The notes beneath the pieces were generated by a model. That model saw only the letters and a list, made by a program, of their open reading frames with translations. It was not told the origin of the DNA and searched no databases. A stretch of DNA of 64,000 nt from Microbacterium sp. M28 (lineage in GTDB: Bacteria; Actinomycetota; Actinomycetes; Actinomycetales; Microbacteriaceae): assembly GCF_025836995.1 (NCBI RefSeq), contig NZ_CP107546.1, forward strand, positions 434,001-498,000, read 5' to 3'. Below, piece by piece: positions 18,008 through 26,275 of this stretch; the stretch's first letter is position 1; every line of letters begins with the position of its first letter. A program made the position numbers and the translations under genes.

Positions 18008-19531
18008 TCAGTTGTTCTCCGCGTACGAAGCGCTGAGCTCTTCGATGATCGTGCTGAGGCCCTGGCCTTCGAGTTTCTCGATGGCGTCCTCGTAGCCGGC
18101 CATGTCGAGCTGTCCGACCATGTACTTGTTGTACGCGTCGTTCGCAGCCTGCTGGATCGTCGACCAGCTCTGGTCGAATGCGTCCGACGACAGCGGCAGC
18201 GAGGGGTCGATGACGGCGAACTCGGCGTTCTCGGCCATCTTCTCGTTGGCCTCGTCGACGTACGGCTGGGTGCTCTTGAACGTCTTCACGATGTCGGACG
18301 GGCGCGAGGAGTTGTACGGCTGCACTTCCTGCTCCCACTTGGGCTGATCGATGATCGTCACCACGTCGTCGCTGTCGATCGTGTAGTGCTCGTCCTCGAT
18401 GCCGTTGGTCATCAGGGAGAACGCCTCCTCATCGAGCAGCTTGTCGATGAACGCGAGGATGCCCTTGAGCTCGGCCTCGTCCTTGACCTCGCTGGTCGAC
18501 ATGGCCAGCCAGCCGCCGAAGCCACCATTGGTGTCGGACAGGGTGCGCCGCTCGACGTCGTCGTACGTCATGTCGTTGATCAGCGCCCACTTCATGGGAG
18601 TGTTCGGGTCGGCGCTGAGCGCGAGGTTCATGTAGTTCTTCGCCTCGAACAGACCGGTCACGACGATGCCGCCCTTGCCCTGGGCGATGGCGTCCTGCTG
18701 ATTCGACTTCTGCATCGTGACGAACTCGCCGTTGATCGCGCCCTGCTCGTAGAGGCCGCGGTACCACTCCATGGCCTCCTTGAATTCGTCGGTCTGGAAC
18801 GTCGGAATGACTTCGTCGTCCTCGACGACGAAGTTGTTGCCTGCGCCGAAGTGGCCGGCCAGCATCTTGAAGCCGAGTTTGAAGCTCTCCAGGCGGTCGA
18901 TGAACCCGGTCGTGTCGTCCTGGCCGTTGCCGTCCGGGTCGTCCTTGGCGAACGCGATCGCGACCTCGCTGAGCTCTTCGATCGTGTGCGGCGCCTCGAG
19001 GCCGAGGTTGTCGAGCCAGTCCTGACGCACCAGGATGCCGTAGCGGGCGATCGGCTTCTGCACGGGTACGCCGTACAGCTTGCCGTCCACGCGAGCGGAG
19101 GCGATCGTCTTCTCGTCGATCTTGGACAGGTTCGGGTAGTCCTTGAGGTACGGCTCCACATCCCAGAACTGCCCGGACTTCAGCGCCTGGCGCACCGAGG
19201 TGTTCGTGATGTTGGACAGGGATGTGATGTCGGCGAGCGTGTCCGACGCCAGGGCCGCGTTGATCTTCTCGTCCTTGGAGGCATCCGGCACCCACTGGAA
19301 GTCGACTTCCGTGCCGGTGTACTCCGCGAGCGCGGTCGCGACAGGGCCATCCGCTTCCGGCGTGGTGGGCGTGTGCAGCATCGCCATCCAGGTGATGCTC
19401 TCCGGGACGGTGACTTCACCGCTGCCTTCGTTGCTGTTCGCGGGTTCACCGGATGCTCCGCACGCGGTCAGCGCGAGCGATGCGATGGCGACGGAAGCGA
19501 CGGCGATTCCGAGCCTGCTGTGGTTCCTCAT
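18008..19531 (-). CDS. Substrate-binding lipoprotein of Lpl-type importer, copy A
   Basis: This 507-residue lipoprotein has lipobox LTAC (Cys24). The true start is ATG 19531 (MRNHSRLGIAVAS), with GAGAGGA about 9 bases upstream; an open frame to 20140 is only a shadow of the YesL gene. It overlaps the YesL-like gene (stop 19528). It is the presumed first copy of a tandem duplication with the gene at 16489. Having two similar binding proteins may widen the range of fragments taken up by one permease pair. Confidence 0.93.
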   Translation of the reverse strand: MRNHSRLGIAVASVAIASLALTACGASGEPANSNEGSGEVTVPESITWMAMLHTPTTPEADGPVATALAEYTGTEVDFQWVPDASKDEKINAALASDTLADITSLSNITNTSVRQALKSGQFWDVEPYLKDYPNLSKIDEKTIASARVDGKLYGVPVQKPIARYGILVRQDWLDNLGLEAPHTIEELSEVAIAFAKDDPDGNGQDDTTGFIDRLESFKLGFKMLAGHFGAGNNFVVEDDEVIPTFQTDEFKEAMEWYRGLYEQGAINGEFVTMQKSNQQDAIAQGKGGIVVTGLFEAKNYMNLALSADPNTPMKWALINDMTYDDVERRTLSDTNGGFGGWLAMSTSEVKDEAELKGILAFIDKLLDEEAFSLMTNGIEDEHYTIDSDDVVTIIDQPKWEQEVQPYNSSRPSDIVKTFKSTQPYVDEANEKMAENAEFAVIDPSLPLSSDAFDQSWSTIQQAANDAYNKYMVGQLDMAGYEDAIEKLEGQGLSTIIEELSASYAENN

Positions 19532-20217
19532 TCGGTTGTTCCTCTCGCAAGGTGGAGACGGGGCTGCGCGGTCGCGCGAGCCCTGGGGGGTGAGGTCTGA
19601 GCGGCGGCGGCGTCGGCATCCGCGGTGAGCTGTCGGAACACGATGCGCGTGACGAAGCCGACGGCGGCCGCCGGGATGCCGATGCCGAACAGCACCAGCA
19701 GGGGGAGGGCGAACGACGTCAGCAGCCACGCCGTGACGCCGACCGCGGTGGCCGCGACGATCGTCCAGTGCAGGGAGCCGACGCCGAGCATGAGGGCGGC
19801 GGCGATCTGACGGGGGATGCCTCGGACGTCGGTCGCGGCCATCACCGGGAAGACATAGGCGGCGATGATCACGATGACGACCAGGGCCACGACGTTGCCG
19901 AACTGCAGCAGCCAGGTGGACGCGGCGAAGATGTTGGTGATGACGATGGCGGCCGCGGCCGTGAGGATCCAGCCCATCGCCGCCGAACGCCAGTAGTGGG
20001 TGCGCAGATGCCCGATGAAGGCGCGTGTCACCGGCGGCGTCTCGCCGAACCGGAACCACCGGTCGATGTAGGCCGCGACGGCGTACGAGGCCGGGCCGAT
20101 GCCGAACACGACCAGACCGAGCGCGGTCGTCGCGATCCACAGCAGGTTCAGGTAGGCGATCCGGTACACGCCGCGCAGGAACGTGTTGATGCGCACGAAG
20201 CCCTCGAACGAGAACAT
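19528..20217 (-). CDS. YesL-like DUF624 membrane protein
   Basis: This 229-residue protein has about five to six membrane segments. It begins MFSFEGFVRINTFLRGVYRIAYLNLLWI, the DUF624/YesL signature, and includes PPVTRAFIGHLRTHYWRSA. In Bacillus, yesL lies in the rhamnogalacturonan gene cluster next to the yesOPQ importer, and the layout here is the same. No biochemical role is established. Its ATG at 20217 overlaps the last base of the LplB-type permease stop region, and its end overlaps copy A, so it is tightly coupled to the transporter. Confidence 0.87.
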   Translation of the reverse strand: MFSFEGFVRINTFLRGVYRIAYLNLLWIATTALGLVVFGIGPASYAVAAYIDRWFRFGETPPVTRAFIGHLRTHYWRSAAMGWILTAAAAIVITNIFAASTWLLQFGNVVALVVIVIIAAYVFPVMAATDVRGIPRQIAAALMLGVGSLHWTIVAATAVGVTAWLLTSFALPLLVLFGIGIPAAAVGFVTRIVFRQLTADADAAAAQTSPPRARATAQPRLHLARGTTE

Positions 20218-21197
20218 CAGAACACGCCTTCCTCGCCGAACTTCTTCGCGAGCCGGTTGGCCATGATCACGAGGACGAGCCCGACCAGGCCCTTGAAGAG
20301 GCCGACGGCTGTGGCGTAGCTGAGCTGTCCGTTCTGGATGCCTGCCGTGTAGACGTAGGTGTCGAAGATCTCGCCGACCTCGCGGTTGAGCGAGTTCAGC
20401 ATGAGGAACATGTGCTCGAATCCGAGCTCGAGGAAGTCGCCGATCGACAGGATGAACATGACGATGATGGTGGGGCGGATCGCCGGCAGCGTGATGTGCC
20501 AGGTCTGCCGCCAGCGGCCTGCGCCGTCGATCTCAGCCGCTTCGTACAGCTGCAGGTCGACCGCCGTCATGGCGGCGAGGTAGATGATCGTCCCCCAGCC
20601 GGCGCTCTTCCAGATCTCCTGGATCGTGTAGAGCGGTCGCAGCCAGTTCGGGTCCGTCAGGAACGGGACCTCATCGAAGCCCCACGAGACGAGGAGGTTG
20701 TTGATGCCGCCGCCGTCGGTGGTGAGCAGCACGTAGAACAGCGAGACGACGATGACCCACGACATGAAGTGCGGCAGGTAGATGACAGTCTGGATGCTGC
20801 GCTGGAACACCCGCGTGCGCACCTCGTTCAGCAGCAGAGCGAGGATGATCGGCACGGGGAAGGCGAACACGAGCAGCAGCACCGAGATGATCACCGTGTT
20901 GGTGAGCAGCATCATGAACGTGTCTTCGGTGAAGAACCGGATGAAGTGCTCGAATCCGACCCAGGGGCTGCCCCCGATGCCGCGGAACGGCGAGTAGTCC
21001 TGGAACGCGATGACCAGGCCGCCCATCGGCACGTACTTGAAGACGATGAAGTACACGATGCCCGGCAGTGCCATGAGGTACAGCGCCTTGTGGCGCCACA
21101 CCTCCTGCCACCACGGGCGGGTGCGCAGCGGAGGCAGCGCGTCGCGCGCTTCCGGCGCGTCGGGCTGCGTGCTCTGAGCGGCTTCCAGCACGGTCAT
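20217..21197 (-). CDS. Carbohydrate ABC transporter permease (LplB/YteP type)
   Basis: This 326-residue permease has a cytoplasmic N-terminus of about 35 residues (PPLRTRPWWQEVWRHKALYLMALPG) and six membrane segments. The EAA loop is LYEAAEIDGAGRWRQTWHIT. It is the first gene of the minus-strand operon permease - YesL - binding protein A - binding protein B - GH28 - membrane protein - permease. A LacI-type operator candidate lies about 105 bases upstream. No ATPase gene is present, so a shared ATPase is likely. Confidence 0.93.
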   Translation of the reverse strand: MTVLEAAQSTQPDAPEARDALPPLRTRPWWQEVWRHKALYLMALPGIVYFIVFKYVPMGGLVIAFQDYSPFRGIGGSPWVGFEHFIRFFTEDTFMMLLTNTVIISVLLLVFAFPVPIILALLLNEVRTRVFQRSIQTVIYLPHFMSWVIVVSLFYVLLTTDGGGINNLLVSWGFDEVPFLTDPNWLRPLYTIQEIWKSAGWGTIIYLAAMTAVDLQLYEAAEIDGAGRWRQTWHITLPAIRPTIIVMFILSIGDFLELGFEHMFLMLNSLNREVGEIFDTYVYTAGIQNGQLSYATAVGLFKGLVGLVLVIMANRLAKKFGEEGVF

Positions 21198-21471
21198 GCC
21201 GGCGTCCGCATCGCTGCGAGATCGGTCACCATCGGGGGCCTCTTCCTGCGCTCGTCATCGAGTTCCGGGTTCTGGTCACCAGAGAGAAAACGCTTCTTCG
21301 GTAACCGGTTTCCCGAGATTAGCACGGGAGGCGGGCGACGACAACCGTTCCTTTCGGACGTCCCCGTTTCGTGCTCTACAACGTTATATAGAACGAACGC
21401 GAGCCGCGCGGTCGCGCCCGCAGCGCGGGAGATGCCGCGGGGTGCGCATGCCGAGGCGACGGCACGCGAGA
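21198..21471. promoter_or_regulatory. Divergent control region, Lpl-type importer operon / cutC
   Basis: This 274-base gap carries several operator-like palindromes: TCTGGTCACCAGA (21271-21283), GAAAACGCTTC (21286-21296), AACCGGTTTC (21303-21312, the same 10-mer as at 8921-8930) and TACAACGTT (21377-21385, found inverted at 49935-49943). All are LacI-like in form. An A/T-rich stretch (cgttatatag) may hold a promoter for the minus-strand operon. No open reading frame with coding character is seen. Confidence 0.55.
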
Positions 21472-22212
21472 ATGGATGCCGTGACCCTCGCTCTCGAACT
21501 CGCCGTCCAGGATGCCGCCGGAGTGCGCATCGCCCGAGAGGTCGGTGCCGCGCGCGTCGAGCTCACCCAGGGACTTCCGCTCGGCGGACTGACGCCGTCC
21601 CCTGCCGCGCTGGAGCTGGCACGGGAGCAGGCGGGTGCGGATGGTCCCGAGATCCACGTCCTGGTGCGTCCGAGGGCCGGCGGGTTCCACTACGACGCGG
21701 ATGAGCTCGCGGTCATCGAGCGCGACGTGCGTCTCGCGATCTCCGCCGGCGCGCACGGCGTCGTGGTCGGCTGCCTCGACGCCGCAGGCGCACTGGATCG
21801 GCAGGCGATGGCGCGCCTGGTGGATGCCGCGGCAGGTGCGCCGGTGACGCTGCATCGCGCGATCGACGTGACGCCCGATCCTGTCGCCACCCTGCACGCG
21901 GCACGCGAGCTCGGCGTCACGCGGATCCTCACCTCCGGCGGGGCGTCGGCGGCGATCGACGGCGTCGACGTCCTGCGTCGCCTGGTCGACGAGGCGGACC
22001 GCGGCATCCAGATCATGGCCGGCAGCGGCGTGGATGCGGCATCCGTCGTCGAGATCGCCGCGACCGGCATCGACGCCGTGCATTTCTCGGCCAAGCGCAC
22101 GGTGACGGAATCGGGGGGCGTCCGGATGGGCTCTGCGTCCGACGGCGTCGGCGGATACGAGGTCACCGACCGCGACGCCGCGTTCGCCGTGCGGTCGGCG
22201 CTCGGACTCTGA
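21472..22212 (+). CDS. cutC: CutC family copper homeostasis / TIM-barrel protein
   Basis: This 246-residue TIM-barrel protein has CutC motifs throughout: ELAVQDAAGVRIAREVGAARVELTQ, LGGLTPS, IHVLVRPRAGGFHYD and ILTSGGA. The family was named for copper tolerance in E. coli, but a direct copper role is disputed. ATG 21472 is chosen over GTG 21481 because MDAVTLALE gives a complete first strand; neither has a strong ribosome site. It is likely monocistronic and cytoplasmic, and unrelated to the sugar operons. Confidence 0.88.
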   Translation: MDAVTLALELAVQDAAGVRIAREVGAARVELTQGLPLGGLTPSPAALELAREQAGADGPEIHVLVRPRAGGFHYDADELAVIERDVRLAISAGAHGVVVGCLDAAGALDRQAMARLVDAAAGAPVTLHRAIDVTPDPVATLHAARELGVTRILTSGGASAAIDGVDVLRRLVDEADRGIQIMAGSGVDAASVVEIAATGIDAVHFSAKRTVTESGGVRMGSASDGVGGYEVTDRDAAFAVRSALGL

Positions 22213-22264
22213 CGTCCGCGACACGAGCACGACACCGACCGATCGCGTCCGTAGACTCTCTGCC

Positions 22265-23143
22265 ATGGCCGACCCCCGCAACGCCGCGTTCCGCACTGCC
22301 GAGTTCACGGATGCTCACGGCATCGCGATCGTCTACGACGTCCATCCGGCCGAGGGGGAGCAGCGCGGTGTCGTGCAGCTTCTGCACGGCGTCGGCGAGC
22401 ACGCCGGGCGGTACGGGGAGCTGATCTCCGCTTTGAACCGCGCCGGTTTCGTGGTCTACGCCGACGATCATCGGGGGCACGGTCGCACCGGCATGCGCCA
22501 GCACGGGGATGCAGCGAAGCTCGGCCGACTGGGCAAGGGCGGTCTGCACGCGGCGAGGAACGCGATCTGGCAGCTCACCGGCATCATCCGCGACGAGAAC
22601 CCCGACCTGCCGCTCGTGCTGTTCGGGCATTCGTGGGGATCGTTCCTCGCCCAGATGCTCGTGAACGATCATCCGGAGGCGTGGGACGCCGTCGTGCTTT
22701 CCGGTTCGGCGCTGCGCACACCGCTGATGCTGAACGCCGCGCCGCTCAACGCGCGCTGGGAGGGTGAGAACGCCACCGGCTACGAATGGCTCAGCCGGGA
22801 CGCCGCGGTGTGGGAAGAGTTCGATGCGGACCCGCTCACGACCAACGTGCCGTTGCTGAAGCTGTTCGGCCCGGTCGAGGCGCTCAAACTGTACGGCAGA
22901 CCCAAGAAGCACCTCGGTCGCGACATTCCGATGCTCTTGATGGTCGGACGCGACGACGCGGTCGGCGGACCTCGGAGCGTGCACCGACTGGCGGACGAGT
23001 ACCGCGAGAGGTCAGGGCTCACCGACGTCACGACGCTCGTCTACCCCGACGCGCGCCACGAGATCTTCAACGAGCTGCAGCAGGGCGCGGTGCGAGCCGA
23101 CCTGCTGGCCTGGCTCGACAAGCACATCCCCTCTCGAGGCTGA
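22265..23143 (+). CDS. Alpha/beta hydrolase (monoacylglycerol lipase / lysophospholipase family)
   Basis: This 292-residue alpha/beta hydrolase has the nucleophile elbow GHSWGS, an oxyanion HG motif (LLHGVGEHAGRY) and the late Asp/His pair (YPDARHEIFNE). These are the features of the Hydrolase_4 family of monoacylglycerol lipase-like proteins. There is no signal peptide. It is preceded by cutC with a 52-base gap and followed by a small zinc-ribbon gene. The substrate is unknown. Confidence 0.88.
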   Translation: MADPRNAAFRTAEFTDAHGIAIVYDVHPAEGEQRGVVQLLHGVGEHAGRYGELISALNRAGFVVYADDHRGHGRTGMRQHGDAAKLGRLGKGGLHAARNAIWQLTGIIRDENPDLPLVLFGHSWGSFLAQMLVNDHPEAWDAVVLSGSALRTPLMLNAAPLNARWEGENATGYEWLSRDAAVWEEFDADPLTTNVPLLKLFGPVEALKLYGRPKKHLGRDIPMLLMVGRDDAVGGPRSVHRLADEYRERSGLTDVTTLVYPDARHEIFNELQQGAVRADLLAWLDKHIPSRG

Positions 23144-23207
23144 GAGCTGCGCCCGTGACTCAGATCGGCCCTGTCCGCGACGATCGCCGGTTCGCCGAGG
23201 CTCGCGC

Positions 23208-23486
23208 GTGATGACAGACGCGAACCCGTATCCCGGCGCATGCGACATCTGCGTCGGCTACTGGCGCACCTACGCCGACGACGCGCGGGCGGTGACGATC
23301 GGCGAGAGCGACGAGTTCATGGCCGAGGTTCGCCGGTGCCGCTTTTGCGGCACTTACTGGGAGGTCGGGGCGTTCAGTCATCCGAAGGTGCTCACGCGCG
23401 AGGAGGCTTTCCGCGAACTCCCGAACCTCGATGAGCTCGAACGCGCCCGCGGCATCGACTTCCCGGATTCGCCGTCCGGCGGGTGA
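23208..23486 (+). CDS. Small protein with two CxxC motifs (zinc-ribbon-like)
   Basis: This short protein (91-92 residues) has two CxxC pairs, ACDICVGYW and RRCRFCGTYW, about 33 residues apart, a typical zinc-ribbon arrangement. The start is GTG 23208 or ATG 23211 (adjacent codons). I do not recognise a family. The C-terminus is acidic. It lies between the hydrolase and the lipoate ligase genes on the same strand, with 41 bases to the ligase. Confidence 0.7.
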   Translation: MMTDANPYPGACDICVGYWRTYADDARAVTIGESDEFMAEVRRCRFCGTYWEVGAFSHPKVLTREEAFRELPNLDELERARGIDFPDSPSGG

Positions 23487-23527
23487 CGAGGAGGTCGCTT
23501 CCTCGCCGCCCGGCGTAGGCTGAGACC

Positions 23528-24577
23528 GTGCATGGTGAGTACAAGGTCCCGGGTGGAAAGCTCGTCGTCGTCGACCTCGAGGTCAAGGACGGGCGGATCG
23601 ACGGATTCCGGCTCGCCGGCGACTTCTTCCTCGAGCCCGACACCGCTCTCGACGACATCAATGCGGCCGTCAACGGCCTGATGGCGGAATCGGATGCGAC
23701 GGCGATCGCCGCCGCGGTCCGCGGTGCGCTGCCGGACGGTGCCCAGCTGCTCGGCTTCACTCCTGAAGCGGTCGGAACCGCCGTCCGCCGCGCGCTCGTG
23801 ACGGCCCCTGGCTGGCAGGACTTCGACTGGGCGATCGTGCACGAGAAGGCCGTGTCCCCTCGGATGAACCTGGCTCTCGACGAGGTGCTCACCTCCCGCG
23901 TGGGCGAGGGCCGCCGTCGCCCCACCCTGCGCATCTGGGAGTGGAACGAATCCGCCGTCGTGATCGGCTCGTTCCAGTCGTACCGCAACGAGGTCGACCC
24001 GGAGGGTGCCGCCCGCCACGGATTCGACGTTGTCCGCCGCATCTCCGGTGGAGGGGCGATGCTCATGGCGGCGGGTCAGATCATCACGTACTCGCTCTAC
24101 GTCCCGGCATCCCTCGTCCAGGGCCTGACGTTCGCCGACTCGTACGCGTTCCTCGACGACTGGGTGCTGCAGGCGCTGCGGTCGCTCGGCATCGACGCGA
24201 CCTACCAGCCGCTCAACGACATCGCCTCGCCCACCGGCAAGATCGGCGGGGCCGCACAGAAGCGCCTCGCCAACGGCGGCGTGCTGCACCATGCGACCCT
24301 GTCGTACGACATCGACGGTCAGATGATGACCGAGGTGCTGCGCATCGGCCGCGAGAAGCTCAGTGACAAGGGCACGACGTCGGCGGCCAAGCGCGTGGAT
24401 CCGCTGCGCAGCCAGACCGGGCTCTCCCGCTCCGAGATCATCGAACGCTTCAAGGACACCTTCCGCTCGCTCACCAAGGCCGAGGACGGTGCGATCACGG
24501 CCGACGAGTACGCGGATGCCGAGGCCCTCGTCGAGTCGAAGTTCGCCACCGAGGCATGGCTGCACCGCGTTCCGTGA
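23528..24577 (+). CDS. Lipoate-protein ligase A family protein with N-terminal accessory domain
   Basis: This 349-residue protein begins with an accessory domain (residues 1-90, GKLVVVDLEVKDGRIDGFRLAGDFFLEP) of the kind found at the C-terminus of E. coli LplA. The BPL/LplA catalytic domain follows, with RRISGGGAM (170-178) and KIGGAAQKR. Known LplA enzymes adenylate lipoate and transfer it to E2 and GcvH subunits. The domain order is the reverse of E. coli LplA. It starts at GTG 23528 and overlaps the downstream methyltransferase gene by 22 bases. Confidence 0.88.
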   Translation: MHGEYKVPGGKLVVVDLEVKDGRIDGFRLAGDFFLEPDTALDDINAAVNGLMAESDATAIAAAVRGALPDGAQLLGFTPEAVGTAVRRALVTAPGWQDFDWAIVHEKAVSPRMNLALDEVLTSRVGEGRRRPTLRIWEWNESAVVIGSFQSYRNEVDPEGAARHGFDVVRRISGGGAMLMAAGQIITYSLYVPASLVQGLTFADSYAFLDDWVLQALRSLGIDATYQPLNDIASPTGKIGGAAQKRLANGGVLHHATLSYDIDGQMMTEVLRIGREKLSDKGTTSAAKRVDPLRSQTGLSRSEIIERFKDTFRSLTKAEDGAITADEYADAEALVESKFATEAWLHRVP

Positions 24578-25560
24578 TCCCCGCACCCGCCTCCGACGAT
24601 CAGCTCGAGTTTCCCGAACACCCCGGGACGCGCAGCCTCTCGGCCGACGCTGCTCCACGGCATCCGGATGAGGTGGGGAGCGTGTCGGTCGTCCACGGAG
24701 ACAGCCTCGACGTGGCGAGGACGCTGCCGACGGCGTCCTTCGCCCTGGTCTATCTCGACCCGCCCTTCAACACCGGTCGAGCCCAGGAGCGGCAGGTCGT
24801 GACGTCTCGGCGGTTCACCGAGCAGCCGGTGCTCGACATCGAGCAACCGGACGAGGACGAGGCCGCCGAGAAGGAGATCAGGCACGGCTTCCACGGCCAC
24901 GCCTACGAGCGGGTCCGTGGGATGCTGCGCACCTACGACGATCGTTTCGACGACTACGGCGCGTTCCTCATGCCACGGCTCGAGGAGGCCTGGCGGCTGC
25001 TCGCCGAGGACGGCACGCTGTACCTGCACCTCGACTATCGCGAAGCGCACTACGCCAAGGTCATGATGGATGCCGTGTTCGGCCGCGAGTGCTTCCTCAA
25101 CGAACTCATCTGGGCGTACGACTACGGCGGGAAGTCGCGCAAGCGCTGGCCGACCAAGCACGACACGATCCTGGTGTACGTGAAGGATCCTGGGTCGTAC
25201 TACTTCGATTCGGATGCCGTCGATCGCGAGCCATACATGGCGCCCGGACTCGTGACGCCCGAGAAGGCGGCGCGGGGCAAGCTGCCCACCGATGTATGGT
25301 GGCACACGATCGTGCCGACCACCGGGCGGGAGAAGACCGGCTATCCGACCCAGAAGCCGGAGGGGATCCTCCGGCGGATCGTGCAGGCGTCCAGTCGACC
25401 GGGCGACCGCGTGCTCGACCTCTTCGCAGGCAGCGGCACGACCGGTGCCGTCGCGGCAGCGCTCGGACGCGATGCCGTGCTCGTCGACGACAACCCCGAA
25501 GCGATCCAGGTGATGCGCGCCCGGATGCCGTCCGCCGAGATCACCGCGTTCGCTCGCTGA
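24556..25560 (+). CDS. Orphan DNA methyltransferase, beta class (N6-adenine/N4-cytosine)
   Basis: This 334-residue protein has catalytic motif IV, YLDPPFNTG (DPPF at 68-71), before the SAM-binding motif FAGSGTT (290-296). That order defines beta-class amino-methyltransferases. The target-recognition region lies between (around residues 100-260). DPPF/DPPY favours N6-adenine methylation. No restriction gene is next to it, so it may be a solitary, possibly regulatory methyltransferase. It overlaps the lipoate ligase by 22 bases and the convergent aztA tail by 20 bases. The recognition sequence cannot be read from the protein. Confidence 0.9.
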   Translation: MAAPRSVIPAPASDDQLEFPEHPGTRSLSADAAPRHPDEVGSVSVVHGDSLDVARTLPTASFALVYLDPPFNTGRAQERQVVTSRRFTEQPVLDIEQPDEDEAAEKEIRHGFHGHAYERVRGMLRTYDDRFDDYGAFLMPRLEEAWRLLAEDGTLYLHLDYREAHYAKVMMDAVFGRECFLNELIWAYDYGGKSRKRWPTKHDTILVYVKDPGSYYFDSDAVDREPYMAPGLVTPEKAARGKLPTDVWWHTIVPTTGREKTGYPTQKPEGILRRIVQASSRPGDRVLDLFAGSGTTGAVAAALGRDAVLVDDNPEAIQVMRARMPSAEITAFAR

Positions 25561-26221
25561 GCAGTTCGACGACCCGACCGTCCTCAAGAGCGAGCCGATC
25601 GTCGATCCGGTGGAACTCCCCAGGGTCGTGCGTCACCGCGATCACGGCCGCGCCGGTCGCGACGAGGTGATCGACCGCATCGGCGATGACCGTCCGCGAG
25701 TGCGCGTCCAGCGCCGCCATCGGCTCGTCCAGCAGGACGAGGTCGGCACGCTGCACGAGCGCCTGCGCGAGCAGCGCACGCTGACGCTGGCCGCCGGACA
25801 GCGTGCCGATCCGTCGCCGCGACAGCCCGGTGAGCCCGACCTTCGCGATCGCAGCCGTCACCGCGGCGCGATCGGCCTTGCGCGCCGGCCGCCAGAAGCC
25901 CAATCGGGCCCAGGTCCCCATCGCGACGAGGTCGAACACGGTCAACGGCAGGTGCGCCGGCAACGGCGTCGACTGCGGCACGAGAGCCGTTCGCGTCCCA
26001 GGACGGACCTCGACCGTTCCGCTCTGCGGTGTGAGGAGTCCGGCAGCCACGCTCAGCAGCGTCGACTTGCCCGATCCGTTGGGTCCGGAGACGACCAGTA
26101 GCCGCCCGGCGTGCGCGTCCACGTCGATTCCCCGTAACGCCGGATGCCCGTCATGACCGACGGCGACGTCGCGCACGGACAGCACGAGGGTAGTGGGCAG
26201 GAGCACGGGAACGGACGACAT
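25541..26221 (-). CDS. aztA: Zinc ABC transporter ATP-binding protein AztA
   Basis: This 226-residue ABC ATPase has Walker A GPNGSGKST, signature LSGGQRQRALLAQAL and Walker B LVLLDEP. I chose ATG 26221 (MSSVPVLLPTTLVL) because the extra upstream codons to 26254 run through the Zur-like box. It is divergent from aztB, as in other azt loci. It energises high-affinity zinc uptake. Its 3' end overlaps the convergent methyltransferase gene by 20 bases. Confidence 0.88.
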   Translation of the reverse strand: MSSVPVLLPTTLVLSVRDVAVGHDGHPALRGIDVDAHAGRLLVVSGPNGSGKSTLLSVAAGLLTPQSGTVEVRPGTRTALVPQSTPLPAHLPLTVFDLVAMGTWARLGFWRPARKADRAAVTAAIAKVGLTGLSRRRIGTLSGGQRQRALLAQALVQRADLVLLDEPMAALDAHSRTVIADAVDHLVATGAAVIAVTHDPGEFHRIDDRLALEDGRVVELLSERTR

Positions 26222-26238
26222 CCCTTCATTATTGCAAA

Positions 26239-26253
26239 TGAAAATCGTTCTCA
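26239..26253. promoter_or_regulatory. Zur-like operator between aztA and aztB
   Basis: TGAAAATCGTTCTCA is a 15-base imperfect palindrome close to the actinobacterial Zur consensus (TGAAAATGATTTTCA). It sits in the short gap between the divergent aztA and aztB genes, where one bound Zur dimer could repress both. The resemblance is to a known family pattern; binding is inferred. Confidence 0.65.
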
Positions 26254-26275
26254 ATAAGTGCTACAGTCGCTCCTC

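Noticed and set aside
25541-25560. Overlap of the methyltransferase and aztA 3' ends as a sign of frameshift
   Set aside because: Both genes have normal C-termini and stops; a 20-base tail-to-tail overlap is plausible in a compact genome.
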